Source: Microbacterium sp. SORGH_AS_0888
GTDB taxonomy: Bacteria; Actinomycetota; Actinomycetes; Actinomycetales; Microbacteriaceae
DNA length: 64,000 nucleotides
NCBI RefSeq assembly: GCF_030818905.1
Contig: NZ_JAUTAZ010000001.1
Coordinates: 2,294,001 to 2,358,000 of the forward strand
Reading direction: 5' to 3'
Numbering within the stretch: position 1 is the stretch's first letter; every line of letters starts with the position of its first letter. Below the pieces are notes generated by a model. The model searched no databases, had not been told where the DNA came from, and was given only the letters and a program-made list of their open reading frames with translations. This document shows, piece by piece, positions 16,107 through 24,513 of the stretch. The translations under genes and the position numbers were made by a program.

Positions 16107-17503
16107 CAGACGGCTCCTTCCTGTCGTCCCGGCGCACGGCGCCGGTCTCGCAGCATCCCCCACGCGATGAGCGCGGCCGTGATCACGACGCAGATCGCGC
16201 CGAACCACGCGGATCCGATCTCGACGATGAGTGGCACGCTGAAGGCCGTGAGCAGGCCCCCGCCGAGCAGCGGCTCGTACGTGAGCTGCTTGTAGCCGTA
16301 GGCGCGCGCCGTGGTCGTCTCGCGCGCCGGGTCGGCCATGTCGGCGAGCACGAATCCCGTCGCGACGTTCCCCTGCGACTGCCCGTAGTCCGCGATGGCG
16401 TGCTCGAACCAGTCGGTGCGGTGGATGCGGGGACCGAGCCAGAGCATCCCCACCACGCTCCAGGCGAACGCGATGGCGGTGAGGATCGCGAGGCTCGGGA
16501 TGTTGGCGCCGAGCGCGGCGAGCGACATCGTGCCGATCGCGGAGGCGATGAGGATGTCGAGCGAGAGCCCCGTGATGTCGTTGACCGTTCGCCGCTCGAC
16601 CAGCTCCTCCCGGTGCGTCGCGGTGAGGACCAGCTGCACGAGGAAGCCGCCGATGACCGTGAACGGGAAGAGCGGGAAGCTGTCGAAGACGTCGGACCCG
16701 AACACGTGCGCGACCGAGCGCAGCAGCTCGAGGATGAGCAGGCCCACCGCCACGGCCAGCGCGATCGCGCCGAAGCTGCGGCTGACGGAGCCGAGCCCGA
16801 CATCCTTCTCCCGCGTGTCGCCGCTGTTGGGCGCGATGTCGCGCAGGTCGATCGCGACGCTCGTGACCGGGCGCGTCCGCGCGACGTCGATGCGGGGGTT
16901 GCGGATGCCGTAGTTCACCAGCAGCGACCCGCCTACGACGCCCGTGATCATGCTGATCGTCGCGAGTCCCAGCCCGATGTCGATGACCTCGGGCGCTCCC
17001 GCGTCGTCGAGGAGGGCGCCCATTCCGGCGATCGTGCCGTGACCGCCGGCGAACGAGAGCTCCAGGATCGAGCCCGCCGCATCCGGGAGCCCGAACAACG
17101 GGGTGAGCACGAACGCGACCGCGAGCGCGCCGAGGGCGAACTGGCCGAACGAGAAGACGCTGCCGAGAATGACGTGCGGTGCGGACTCGCGCCAGATCGT
17201 GCGCACCGACGGCAGGCTCTTGCCGATCATGATGCCGGCGAAGACGACGTTGATCATGAGGCCCGGAAGGCGCGCGAGCACCTCCATGACGGGCGCCGGG
17301 AGCAGGCTCCACGATCCCGTCAGCGCCCCCAGCGCCTGCGGCCCGAGCAGCAGGATGAGGAAGCCCGCGATGACGCTCGCGGGGATGTACAGCTTCTCGA
17401 GGATCCGCACGTACCGCCGGACCGCGATCGCGAGGATCAGCGTGATCCCGAGGAACACGAAGGCGAGAGCGATCCATTGTGCGTCCGTGTAGTCCCCCGC
17501 CAT
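16106..17503 (-). CDS. Sodium/glutamate symporter-like (ESS family) membrane protein
   Basis: About 465 residues and many helices. YIPASVIAGFLILLLGPQAL and GLMINVVFAGIMIGKSLPSV near the N-terminus and ELSFAGGHGTIAGMGALLDD in the middle match the ESS/GltS-like fold with its two reentrant Gly-rich regions. A soluble, polar linker follows IRNPRIDVART. It starts at the ATG at 17503; ATG codons a little upstream are in frame. It is coupled to a lactate permease, so a carboxylate substrate other than glutamate is possible. Confidence 0.75.
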   Translation of the reverse strand: MAGDYTDAQWIALAFVFLGITLILAIAVRRYVRILEKLYIPASVIAGFLILLLGPQALGALTGSWSLLPAPVMEVLARLPGLMINVVFAGIMIGKSLPSVRTIWRESAPHVILGSVFSFGQFALGALAVAFVLTPLFGLPDAAGSILELSFAGGHGTIAGMGALLDDAGAPEVIDIGLGLATISMITGVVGGSLLVNYGIRNPRIDVARTRPVTSVAIDLRDIAPNSGDTREKDVGLGSVSRSFGAIALAVAVGLLILELLRSVAHVFGSDVFDSFPLFPFTVIGGFLVQLVLTATHREELVERRTVNDITGLSLDILIASAIGTMSLAALGANIPSLAILTAIAFAWSVVGMLWLGPRIHRTDWFEHAIADYGQSQGNVATGFVLADMADPARETTTARAYGYKQLTYEPLLGGGLLTAFSVPLIVEIGSAWFGAICVVITAALIAWGMLRDRRRAPGRQEGAV

Positions 17504-17617
17504 GAGGCCAGTGTGGCGCATGTACGCATGCGGTGCGAGGGTTGTCGCCGGAAATACCCCGTCACCGACCGGCCGCGGTGCCCGGGGTTCCGGTAGCCTC
17601 GCCCGAGGGAGGGTGCG

Positions 17618-18211
17618 ATGGCACAGTTCACGAGGGGTTTCGGGGGACGTCGCCGCGAGTCGAACCCGGAGTTGCCGCCCGGTCAGTACCTCACGAATGA
17701 CTTCCCGGTGCTCTCGGCAGGACCGACGCCCCGCGTGACGCGGGACGAGTGGCGGTTCACCGTCCGCACGGAGACGGGGCTCGACCGGTCGTGGACCTGG
17801 GACGAGTTCACGGCCCTGCCGATCGAGGACGTGCACACCGACATCCACTGCGTGACGCGGTGGTCCAAGCTCAGAACCCACTGGCGCGGCGTCTCCGTCG
17901 ACACGCTGCTGGACGGCATCGACAGCGCCGCGGTCTCGGCGATGGCGCACTCCTACGGCGGCTACACGACCAACGTTCCGCTCGCCGATCTCCTCGGCGG
18001 CAAGGCCTGGGTCGCGTTCGAGTTCGAGGGGGCGCCGCTCGCACCCGAGCACGGCGGTCCCGCCCGGCTGCTCGTCCCGCACCTGTACTTCTGGAAGAGC
18101 GCGAAGTGGGTGCAGGGCCTCGTCCTCCAGGTGCGCGACGACCCCGGGTTCTGGGAGCAGAACGGCTACAACATGCACGGCGACCCGTGGCTCGAGGAGC
18201 GCTACTGGTGA
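17618..18211 (+). CDS. Sulfite-oxidase-like molybdopterin-binding protein
   Basis: 197 residues of the oxidoreductase molybdopterin-binding domain (YuiH/YedY-like): WRFTVRTETGL, TDIHCVTRWSKLRTHWRGV with the molybdenum-ligand-type Cys, MAHSYGGYTTNVPLADLLGG, GGPARLLVPHLYFWKSAKWV and a C-terminal GYNMHGDPWLEERYW. No Tat signal is seen, so it is likely cytoplasmic. It is coupled by a GTGA overlap to a flavin reductase that could supply or accept its electrons. The natural substrate is unknown. Confidence 0.88.
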   Translation: MAQFTRGFGGRRRESNPELPPGQYLTNDFPVLSAGPTPRVTRDEWRFTVRTETGLDRSWTWDEFTALPIEDVHTDIHCVTRWSKLRTHWRGVSVDTLLDGIDSAAVSAMAHSYGGYTTNVPLADLLGGKAWVAFEFEGAPLAPEHGGPARLLVPHLYFWKSAKWVQGLVLQVRDDPGFWEQNGYNMHGDPWLEERYW

Positions 18212-18924
18212 CGGGCACGCCGTGGCTGCCTGCGCACGTCGTCGATGTCCGGGACCTCACGCCGCGGTCGCGGTCGATCGTGCTGGAGGTCCCCGGCTGG
18301 CCGGGAAGCCTCCCGGGTCAGCACCTCGACGTGCGGCTGACCGCGGAGGACGGCTATCGGGCCGAGCGCTCGTACTCGATCGCCGGGTTCGGTCCGGGTG
18401 AGCGGGTCGAGCTCGCCGTGGACGAGGTGGTCGACGGCGAGGTGTCGCCGTACCTCGTGCGCGACATCCGCCCCGGTGACTTCCTGGAGGTCAAGGGCCC
18501 GCTGGGCATGTACTTCGTCTGGCGGGATGCCGACCCCTCGCCCGTGCAGCTGATCGCCGGCGGCTCGGGCGTCGTGCCGCTGCTCTCGATCGCTCGGGCG
18601 CGCGCCGTCGCGGGGACCGACCAGCCGTTCCGGCTGCTCTGCTCGGTGCGTTCGCCCGAGGACGCCATGTATCGGGACGAGATCGAGGGGCTCGAGGCCG
18701 CCGGCGTCGAGGTCGAGTGGATCTACACCCGCCGCGCGCCGGCACGCTCCGCGCGCGGCGCGGGACGCGTACGGCCCGGTGAGCTCGCGACGCTGACGTG
18801 GCCCCCGGAGCGGCACCCGCTCGTGTTCGTGTGCGGGCCGACATCCTTCGTGGAGTACGTCGCCGACGTGCTGGTGGATGCCGGCCACCCGGCTCTGCGC
18901 ATCCGCACCGAGCGCTTCGGCTGA
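18208..18924 (+). CDS. FAD/NAD(P)-binding ferredoxin-reductase-type oxidoreductase
   Basis: 238 residues. The flavin domain has RSYSIAGFG (RxYS FAD motif) and GDFLEVKGPLGMYFVW; the nucleotide domain has LIAGGSGVVPLLSIAR, LLCSVRSPED and PLVFVCGPTSFVEYVADVL. There is no 2Fe-2S domain. The GTG at 18208 overlaps the stop of the sulfite-oxidase-like gene. It most probably forms an electron-transfer pair with that molybdoenzyme. Confidence 0.87.
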   Translation: MTGTPWLPAHVVDVRDLTPRSRSIVLEVPGWPGSLPGQHLDVRLTAEDGYRAERSYSIAGFGPGERVELAVDEVVDGEVSPYLVRDIRPGDFLEVKGPLGMYFVWRDADPSPVQLIAGGSGVVPLLSIARARAVAGTDQPFRLLCSVRSPEDAMYRDEIEGLEAAGVEVEWIYTRRAPARSARGAGRVRPGELATLTWPPERHPLVFVCGPTSFVEYVADVLVDAGHPALRIRTERFG

Positions 18925-18975
18925 TTCGGCGAGCCTGCCCGAGGCGGATGCGGCCGGGCGCGGCGGCGAGCCTGC

Positions 18976-19497
18976 TCAGCTGACGTGCGTCACGCTCGCG
19001 AGGATCACGAAGCCCGCCGCTATGGCCCATCCGAGAGCGAGGGACCCGACTCCGCACCACGCCAGCGCTTGATAGAAGCGGGGCCACCACGCGGTGTCGA
19101 CGGCCTGCAGCGACGCGTAGACGACGGAGATGACGATTGCGACGATGAGCACGGCGACCCAGATCACGGGGATGGTCACGAGGGCTGCCACGGTGGGGAA
19201 CACGATCACGAGCCAGTACAGGTCGGTGTCCGCCCCGTTGCGCAGCAGTGCGAGCGCCCCGCCGCCGATCACGATCGCGGCGATGTTGATGATCGTCAGG
19301 GCGAGTGTGAGGGCATAGCGGCGCGTGCGAACCGCTGTCACCTCGACATCGGGGTGGGCGTGCGTGCGGTGGAGCGCGAAGGCCGCGTCCGAGCCCGCCT
19401 CGTCGAAGCGGCGCGCGGGCCGTCGTTCCTCCCAGTCGCCGGCCGAGCAGCGCGTGATGATCCCGGGACCCCGGTCGGTGTGCGGTGCGGCGAGCAT
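18976..19497 (-). CDS. Hypothetical multi-pass membrane protein
   Basis: From the ATG at 19497 about 173 residues: a polar N-terminal part of about 55 residues and then four hydrophobic helices (TLALTIINIAAIVIGGGALA, LVIVFPTVAALVTIPVIW, VLIVAIVISVVYA, SLALGWAIAAGFVILASV). No family was recognised. An upstream start at 19578 would overlap the divergent LysE promoter and is less likely. Confidence 0.62.
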   Translation of the reverse strand: MLAAPHTDRGPGIITRCSAGDWEERRPARRFDEAGSDAAFALHRTHAHPDVEVTAVRTRRYALTLALTIINIAAIVIGGGALALLRNGADTDLYWLVIVFPTVAALVTIPVIWVAVLIVAIVISVVYASLQAVDTAWWPRFYQALAWCGVGSLALGWAIAAGFVILASVTHVS

Positions 19498-19568
19498 GCA
19501 CACAGTCTGGCAGCGTCGAACGCGCGTGACCCAGACCGCTGACCCCCGGGATGCGCCATAGTGGCGGT

Positions 19569-20216
19569 GTGACGGCATCCCTGCTCGGGTTCCTCGCTCT
19601 CGCGGCGGCGGTGGTCGCGATGCCCGGTGCGGACACGATCCTGGTGCTGCGCACGAGTCTGCGAGCCGGCGCCCGGACGGCCCTCGTCACGGCTCTCGGG
19701 GTCGTGTGCGGTCCCGTGGTCTGGGGCGCGCTGGCCGGCCTCGGCGTCGCCCTCGTGCTCTCGCGCTTGCCCGTCGTGTATGCCGTCGTCGCGCTGGCCG
19801 GGGCGGGGTACCTCGCCTATCTCGCGATGGGAGGCCTGCGCGCGGCGCGGCGGGCCTGGCGTGCACGGGCGGACCCCACGCCGTCACCGACGATCACCGG
19901 CGCCGCGCCCACTGCGCGCGGCGCCTTTCTCACCGGGCTCCTGACGAACCTCCTCAACCCGAAGATCGGGGTGTTCTACCTCGCGGTCATGCCGGGACTG
20001 TTCAGCCCCGGCGCCGTGACCGTCTGGCTCGGCGCCGCGCTGGGCGCGATCCACGGCGTCCTCGGACTCGTCTACCTGTCCGCGGTCGCGCTGTTCGCCG
20101 ACCGGATGCGGCGCTTCCTCACGCGTCCGGCGGCGAACGCCGTCGTCGAGCTCGCGTGCGGGGTGGTCCTGCTGCTCTTCGCCGTGGCGGTGGTGGCGGA
20201 GACGTTCTTCGGGTGA
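19569..20216 (+). CDS. LysE/RhtB family exporter
   Basis: About 215 residues with the LysE pattern: MPGADTILVLRTSLRAGART after helix 1, GVVCGPVVWGALAGLG, YLAYLAMGGLRAARRA, then FLTGLLTNLLNPKIGVFYLA (the conserved GxxxNLxNPK motif) and three C-terminal helices. It should export an amino acid or homoserine-lactone-like compound. A GTG at 19569 lies 6 nt after CATAGT (19557-19562), suggesting a leaderless start; an ATG at 19551 is the alternative. Confidence 0.87.
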   Translation: MTASLLGFLALAAAVVAMPGADTILVLRTSLRAGARTALVTALGVVCGPVVWGALAGLGVALVLSRLPVVYAVVALAGAGYLAYLAMGGLRAARRAWRARADPTPSPTITGAAPTARGAFLTGLLTNLLNPKIGVFYLAVMPGLFSPGAVTVWLGAALGAIHGVLGLVYLSAVALFADRMRRFLTRPAANAVVELACGVVLLLFAVAVVAETFFG

Positions 20217-20418
20217 GGCCTCGGAGCGCTGCCGGCTCTCCTCCCGGGACGGGGGTCTCGGTTCGATGTCGGTGGTTGGTGGGAGTGTGGGTGCAGGTCG
20301 GGGACGGTGGTTTCCGGCTCCTCCTTCCGGTTCGTCGAGTGCCCGCGGCGGATCGGGGCGGCGAGCGCGTTCCTCGCGCCGTCGGGGTGTGGTGACGCAG
20401 AGGGAAGGGGCACGCGCG

Positions 20419-21876
20419 ATGGCGCGGAGCGCAGGAGTCGGTTTCACCGACGGGCAGTGGGCGGAGCTGGCGTCGCTCGTGCGTGAGTTGGAGTCGGCGC
20501 AGGCGGTGATCTGTGCGGGTGAGGCGGCGCGTGCGCGGGCGCTGGCGCGTGCGGGGGATCTCGTCGATCGCCTGACCGCGGGCGAGCCGGTCGCCGTCGT
20601 GGCGCAGGACATCGCGCTTCGAGGTGTGGCGGCGGAGGTCGCGGGGGTGTTGCGGGTGACGGATCGGTGGGCGCAGCGTCAGGTCGTGGAGGCGGGGGAT
20701 CTGGTGGCGTCGTACCCGGATGTGGTGGCGGCGTGGGAAGCGGGCAGGATCACCCGGGGGCACGTGGCGGTGATCACCGAGCTGGGTGCTCCCCTGCCTG
20801 CGGCGGCACGGCTCGTGTTCGCGGAGGCTGCGGTGGGGGTGTGCGAGGCGGAGACGCCCAATCGTGCCCGGGGGCGGTTGGCGGTGGTGGCGGAGCGGTT
20901 GCATCCGCGGTCCTTCGCGGAACGTCACGCGCAGGCTCGTGAGACCCGGTGTGTGCGGGTGGCGGATGTGGGGGAGGGGATGGCGGAGCTCATCGCGACG
21001 CTCCCGTCGTTGTTGGCGCATGCGGTGTACGACCGGTTGACGGCGCAGGGTCGGGCGGTCGACGACGCCCGCACCCGGGCCCGGGCCCGCAGAGCCCAGC
21101 GCTCGGATGAGCGTGCGGGCCAGCATGGAGGCGAGGCGAGCGGAGGGGGTGCGGGCGACGGTTCTCCGAACGGGTTCTACGAGAGCCTGGTCCCGACGGA
21201 TGTGGTCGCGTCGGACGAGCGGGGGATGGATCAGATCCGGGCGGACATCCTCACCGACATGCTCTTGACCGGTGACCCGTACGCGGATCCCACCCGCGAA
21301 GGAGACGGACCGGGCGTGCTGGGCGCGATCCGCGCGAGAGTGCAGGTCACAGTCCCTGCGCTCACCGCCCTTGCCACCGACGACGGCCCGGCGGATCTGA
21401 CCGGCCATGCACCGATCGACCCGGTCACGGCACGGAGACTGCTCGGCACGACCGCGCACCCGTTGGAGCGGTTGCTCACCCACCCGGTGACGGGGTCGGT
21501 GGTGGAGGTCGACACGTACCAACGCCCCGCGTCTTTGGACAGGTTCCTGCGCGCCAGAGACCAGCACTGCCGGTTCCCCGGGTGCCGCCTTGCCGCGATC
21601 CGCTGCGAACTCGACCACACCCGGGACTGGGCCAAAGGGGGGAAGACGCACCGGGGCAACCTCGCCCACCTGTGCCAGCGCCACCACTCCATGAAACAGT
21701 TCACCCCCTGGCACGTCACCCAGCACGAGGGTGGGACCCTGCACTGGACCTCCCCCTCCGGACGCGTGTACACCGATGTCCCCGCACCCCCCGTCACCTT
21801 CATCCCCGACGATCAAGAAGCGCCGCCCGGGGCGAGCCGTACCGCCACCGGCCGGGATGGACCTCCGCCCTTCTGA
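20419..21876 (+). CDS. DUF222/HNH endonuclease domain protein (13E12 type)
   Basis: About 485 residues. The N-terminal two thirds are the helical DUF222 domain (SLVRELESAQAVICAGEAAR, ADRWAQRQVVEAGDLVASYP, GRITRGHVAVITELGAPLP). The C-terminus holds the HNH motif: HCRFPGCRLAAIRCELDHTR, GNLAHLCQRHHSMKQF (Cys and His metal ligands present). A low-complexity insert lies near residue 215-260. The ATG at 20419 has a GAAGGGG ribosome site. Such proteins are multi-copy in actinobacteria and of unknown function. GGT/GTG-rich codons differ from neighbouring genes, and an antiporter relic adjoins. Confidence 0.87.
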   Translation: MARSAGVGFTDGQWAELASLVRELESAQAVICAGEAARARALARAGDLVDRLTAGEPVAVVAQDIALRGVAAEVAGVLRVTDRWAQRQVVEAGDLVASYPDVVAAWEAGRITRGHVAVITELGAPLPAAARLVFAEAAVGVCEAETPNRARGRLAVVAERLHPRSFAERHAQARETRCVRVADVGEGMAELIATLPSLLAHAVYDRLTAQGRAVDDARTRARARRAQRSDERAGQHGGEASGGGAGDGSPNGFYESLVPTDVVASDERGMDQIRADILTDMLLTGDPYADPTREGDGPGVLGAIRARVQVTVPALTALATDDGPADLTGHAPIDPVTARRLLGTTAHPLERLLTHPVTGSVVEVDTYQRPASLDRFLRARDQHCRFPGCRLAAIRCELDHTRDWAKGGKTHRGNLAHLCQRHHSMKQFTPWHVTQHEGGTLHWTSPSGRVYTDVPAPPVTFIPDDQEAPPGASRTATGRDGPPPF

Positions 21877-21923
21877 GGCGGTGCGCCGGTGACAGACACG
21901 CACCGAGAGAAGAAGTCACCCCC

Positions 21924-22100
21924 GTGCCGCTCATCCTCCTGACGGGCCTATCGGTCGTCGCGCTGTGGTCCGTGGTCGCTCACCGTCTCGAACGCTGGGG
22001 CATCGCGGCGACGAGGCGTTCGCCTCGCTCGAGGTCATGGTGTTCACGGTGCTCGGCAGCATCCCGCTGCACGGCATCATCGCTCCGGCGGCTCTTCGGC
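21924..22100 (+). pseudogene. Cation:proton antiporter remnant with internal deletion
   Basis: From a GTG at 21924, after a GAGAGAAGAAG ribosome-like site, the frame reads PLILLTGLSVVALWSVVAHR, then LERWGIA, the start of a CPA-type Na+/H+ antiporter. A frame change then leads to DEAFASLEVMVFTVLGSIPL, HGIIAPAAL, resembling the last helix of the same family. Nearly all of the protein between is missing. The end overlaps the PPOX gene on the other strand. Family assignment of the second part is tentative. Confidence 0.5.
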
Positions 22101-22529
22101 GGAGAGCCGCTCGATCCGCAGGATGACGCGATCGCCGGCGCGCCGCTGCACGCGACGCACGAACCGCTCCACACCGAGGATCGCTCCGTACTGCCAGCCG
22201 TACTTCGCCCGCAACGCGCGGCCCGCCGCCGGATGCTCGTCGGCGGCGCCGAGGATCCGGCCGGTCGCCATCACGACAGGGCCCTCCGGTGCGGGCTTCC
22301 CGGCCCGCCCGCACGGCTGCAGCAGCACCCGTGGGTCGCGTCGCAGACGCTTGACCTTCCCGGTCTCGCGCTCCGAGGTCACGACGAGCGCGTCGCCGTC
22401 GGGCGCGATCCAGACCGGCACCGACACGAGCTCACCGGTCTTGCGGTAGGTGCCGAGCAGCACGAACGGCGCCGCGCCGATAGCCGCCCAGTCAGCCTCG
22501 CTCGGCGCACGCGCCGCATCCTGTGTCAT
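22077..22529 (-). CDS. PPOX-class F420-dependent oxidoreductase
   Basis: 150 residues of the split-barrel flavin/F420 fold: FVLLGTYRKTGELVSVPVWI, ALVVTSERETGKVKRLRRDP, RVLLQPCGRAGKP and RALRAKYGWQYGAILGVERF, matching the small PPOX F420-type family found in F420-making actinobacteria. It presumably reduces a small organic molecule with F420H2. The ATG at 22527-22529 follows a tiny acidic ORF by 6 nt, so the two probably form an operon. Confidence 0.85.
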   Translation of the reverse strand: MTQDAARAPSEADWAAIGAAPFVLLGTYRKTGELVSVPVWIAPDGDALVVTSERETGKVKRLRRDPRVLLQPCGRAGKPAPEGPVVMATGRILGAADEHPAAGRALRAKYGWQYGAILGVERFVRRVQRRAGDRVILRIERLSAEEPPER

Positions 22530-22535
22530 CCCCGG

Positions 22536-22700
22536 TCACCGCTCCCGCGGGAGCGGCTCCTCGTCGGCTTCGAGCTCCTCGTCGGGGTCGACCGACGAGT
22601 CGTCCGCCTCGCTCGCCTCGACAGCCGCGGCAGCCTGCGCCTCCGACTCGGCGACCGCTGCCTCTTCTTCGCGCTGCTCGCGCCGTCTCTCACCGAACAC
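22536..22700 (-). CDS. Small highly acidic hypothetical protein
   Basis: A 54-residue ORF from a GTG at 22700: VFGERRREQREEEAAVAESE, then an Ala-rich helix and an Asp/Glu-rich tail (DPDEELEADEEPLPRER). An AGGGAG ribosome site sits about 8 nt upstream and the stop lies 6 nt before the PPOX start. Composition predicts a charged helix with a disordered tail. No family was recognised. It is supported by the ribosome site, third-position GC and operon spacing only. Confidence 0.55.
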   Translation of the reverse strand: MFGERRREQREEEAAVAESEAQAAAAVEASEADDSSVDPDEELEADEEPLPRER

Positions 22701-22775
22701 GGTCTCCCTCTCCGCTCACCTGTGCGCCCACAGTACGACCCATCGGGTCCGGCGTGCAGCCCCTTGCGTGCGGGG

Positions 22776-23609
22776 TCAGTGCGCGCGACCCGTGAAGTGG
22801 TCCATCGAGGAGTAGACGTGGAAGACCCGGCCGGCCACCGCATCCCACGCACGGGTCGGCAGTGCTCCCCGCAGCGCCATCGCCAGCTTCACCGTCCACG
22901 GACGCAGGACGAGCGGCGTGCCGCGCAGCATCCCGCGCCAGGCTGCATGCGTCGCCTGCCTCGGGGTCAGGATCGGCGTCAGCAGCGGGCCTCGCGCGCC
23001 CGCGAACATGCCGGTCGACACGTAGCTCGGGCAGAACGTCGTGACGGAGATGTGCCGGTGGCCTGCGCGCGCCAGCTCGAGTCGGAGAGACTCGCTCCAG
23101 CCGATCATGGCCCACTTCGACGCCGCGTACACGCTCATGTTCGGGTTCGCGAGCGTCCCTGCGGCCGAGGCGATGTTCAGGATGCGCTTGGCGCGGTCGC
23201 GGTCCGCGATCAGCTCCGGGAGGAACTCGCGGGTCAGCCACATCGCGGCGAGCGTGTTGATCCGGATCGTCGCCTCGATGTCGCGCTCCGGGTCGTGCTC
23301 CCAGAAGGGCGCACCGCGGACGACGCCCGCATTGTTGACGAGGATGTCGGGGACCCCCAGCTCGGCGCGCAGCGTCTGCGCGGCCGCGCCGATGTCGTCC
23401 CGCTGCGACACGTCGACCCGGTAGCCGCGCACATCCACGCCCGACGCCGACAGGTCCCGGGCGAGGGCTACGACCGCCGGCGCGTCGATGTCCCACAGGG
23501 CGACCGAGCGCGCGCCCCCCGCGACCGCTCGCCGTGCGTACAGCTCGCCCATCCCGCGCGCGCCGCCCGTGATGAGCACCCTCGCCCCGCGCACGACGTC
23601 CTCGCCCAT
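22776..23609 (-). CDS. SDR family NAD(P)-dependent oxidoreductase
   Basis: 277 residues, classical short-chain dehydrogenase: RVLITGGARGMGELYARRAV (TGxxxGMG), LWDIDAPAV, LVNNAGVV, NIASAAG (catalytic Ser) and YAASKWAMIGWSESLRLEL (YxxxK). The C-terminal extension after residue 230 (PLVLRPWTVKLAMALRGALP) resembles membrane-associated SDRs acting on lipophilic alcohols. The ATG at 23609 follows GAGGAGACC. The substrate is unknown. Confidence 0.88.
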   Translation of the reverse strand: MGEDVVRGARVLITGGARGMGELYARRAVAGGARSVALWDIDAPAVVALARDLSASGVDVRGYRVDVSQRDDIGAAAQTLRAELGVPDILVNNAGVVRGAPFWEHDPERDIEATIRINTLAAMWLTREFLPELIADRDRAKRILNIASAAGTLANPNMSVYAASKWAMIGWSESLRLELARAGHRHISVTTFCPSYVSTGMFAGARGPLLTPILTPRQATHAAWRGMLRGTPLVLRPWTVKLAMALRGALPTRAWDAVAGRVFHVYSSMDHFTGRAH

Positions 23610-23627
23610 GACGGTCTCCTCTCGCCC

Positions 23628-24302
23628 TCAGCCGCCTCGCCCGCGCCTCACCGGTGAGGCGGCCTCGGCGAGCTCCTCCTCGAGGTTCTCCTGCAGCCAT
23701 TCGCACCAGAGCGACACCGCGCGCCACCGCTGCGCGATCGCCTCTGCCGCGTCCGGCTGCCACATCCAATCCGCCGCCTCCTCGCTCCGGCCCACGGCGA
23801 GCCGCTTGAGCCGCAGGAGATGGATGCGGGGATGAGCGGCGGTGAAGCCGCGCGGCGCCGTCTTCAGCTCGTCGTCGCGCATGGGCTCGAAGCCGAGCTC
23901 GCGCAGCTCGTCGAGCGTGGCCTCCAGGTCGCCCCAGGTGCGTGCATCGTCCGCGATCTGGCGGAAACGCGCGAGCGCTGGCGTCGGAACCTGGTACACC
24001 CCGCCGCCCGTGAGCAGCCCCTCGTCCGAGAACTGCACGTAGTGCGCGATCGGTGCCCGAGTCACCATGCCGATGTGCAGCTTGTACGGTGTCTTGTCGG
24101 CGCTGAACCGCACATCGCGATAGGGGCGGAAGATCTTGACCGGCCCGAACTCGGGCTCGAGCGCCGCGCCGAGCGCCTCGAACGGACCGCGCACGTGCTC
24201 GTCGTACCGGTCCCGGTTCGCCGCCCACCACCGCTTCGAGTTGTCGCCGGCGAGCTCGGCGTAGAAGGCGACGGCATCCGGGTGCAGCCCAGCGAAGTCC
24301 AC
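23628..24302 (-). CDS. DUF2461 family protein
   Basis: 224 residues: DFAGLHPDAVAFYAELAGDN, KRWWAANRDRYDEHVRGPFE, PVKIFRPYRDVRFSADKTPY, GGGVYQVPTPALARFRQIAD and LKTAPRGFTAAHPRIHLLRL are the successive conserved blocks of DUF2461. The function is unknown. The GTG at 24302 lies 6 nt after a TACGAT -10 element, so it is probably leaderless; upstream in-frame codons show no coding character. Confidence 0.85.
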   Translation of the reverse strand: MDFAGLHPDAVAFYAELAGDNSKRWWAANRDRYDEHVRGPFEALGAALEPEFGPVKIFRPYRDVRFSADKTPYKLHIGMVTRAPIAHYVQFSDEGLLTGGGVYQVPTPALARFRQIADDARTWGDLEATLDELRELGFEPMRDDELKTAPRGFTAAHPRIHLLRLKRLAVGRSEEAADWMWQPDAAEAIAQRWRAVSLWCEWLQENLEEELAEAASPVRRGRGG

Positions 24303-24416
24303 GCTGCGATCGTACGCGGGCGCCGCGTCGGATGGGGATGCGCCGCCGTCGCGAGTCTCGGCATCGGCCGATCGTCTCGGATGGACACTCGTCACCGGAT
24401 GGCTGATCGTCGTCGG

Positions 24417-24484
24417 ATCAGGCCACGTGGCGCAGGCAGGCCGAAAGCCGCGGCAACCTGCCTGATCTCGCGACATGGCCTGAT
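24417..24484. repeat. Nested palindromic intergenic element, copy 1
   Basis: ATCAGGCCA (24417-24425) pairs with TGGCCTGAT (24476-24484), enclosing CAGGCAGG (24433-24440) paired with CCTGCCTG. It shares GGATCAGGCCA with a second branched palindrome at 60208-60283. It lies between the convergent-side end of the HMA gene and the DUF2461 promoter, so a terminator role for the leftward HMA gene is possible. Confidence 0.5.
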
Positions 24485-24513
24485 GCGGTGTGGGCGCCGG
24501 GCGCCGGGGTGCC

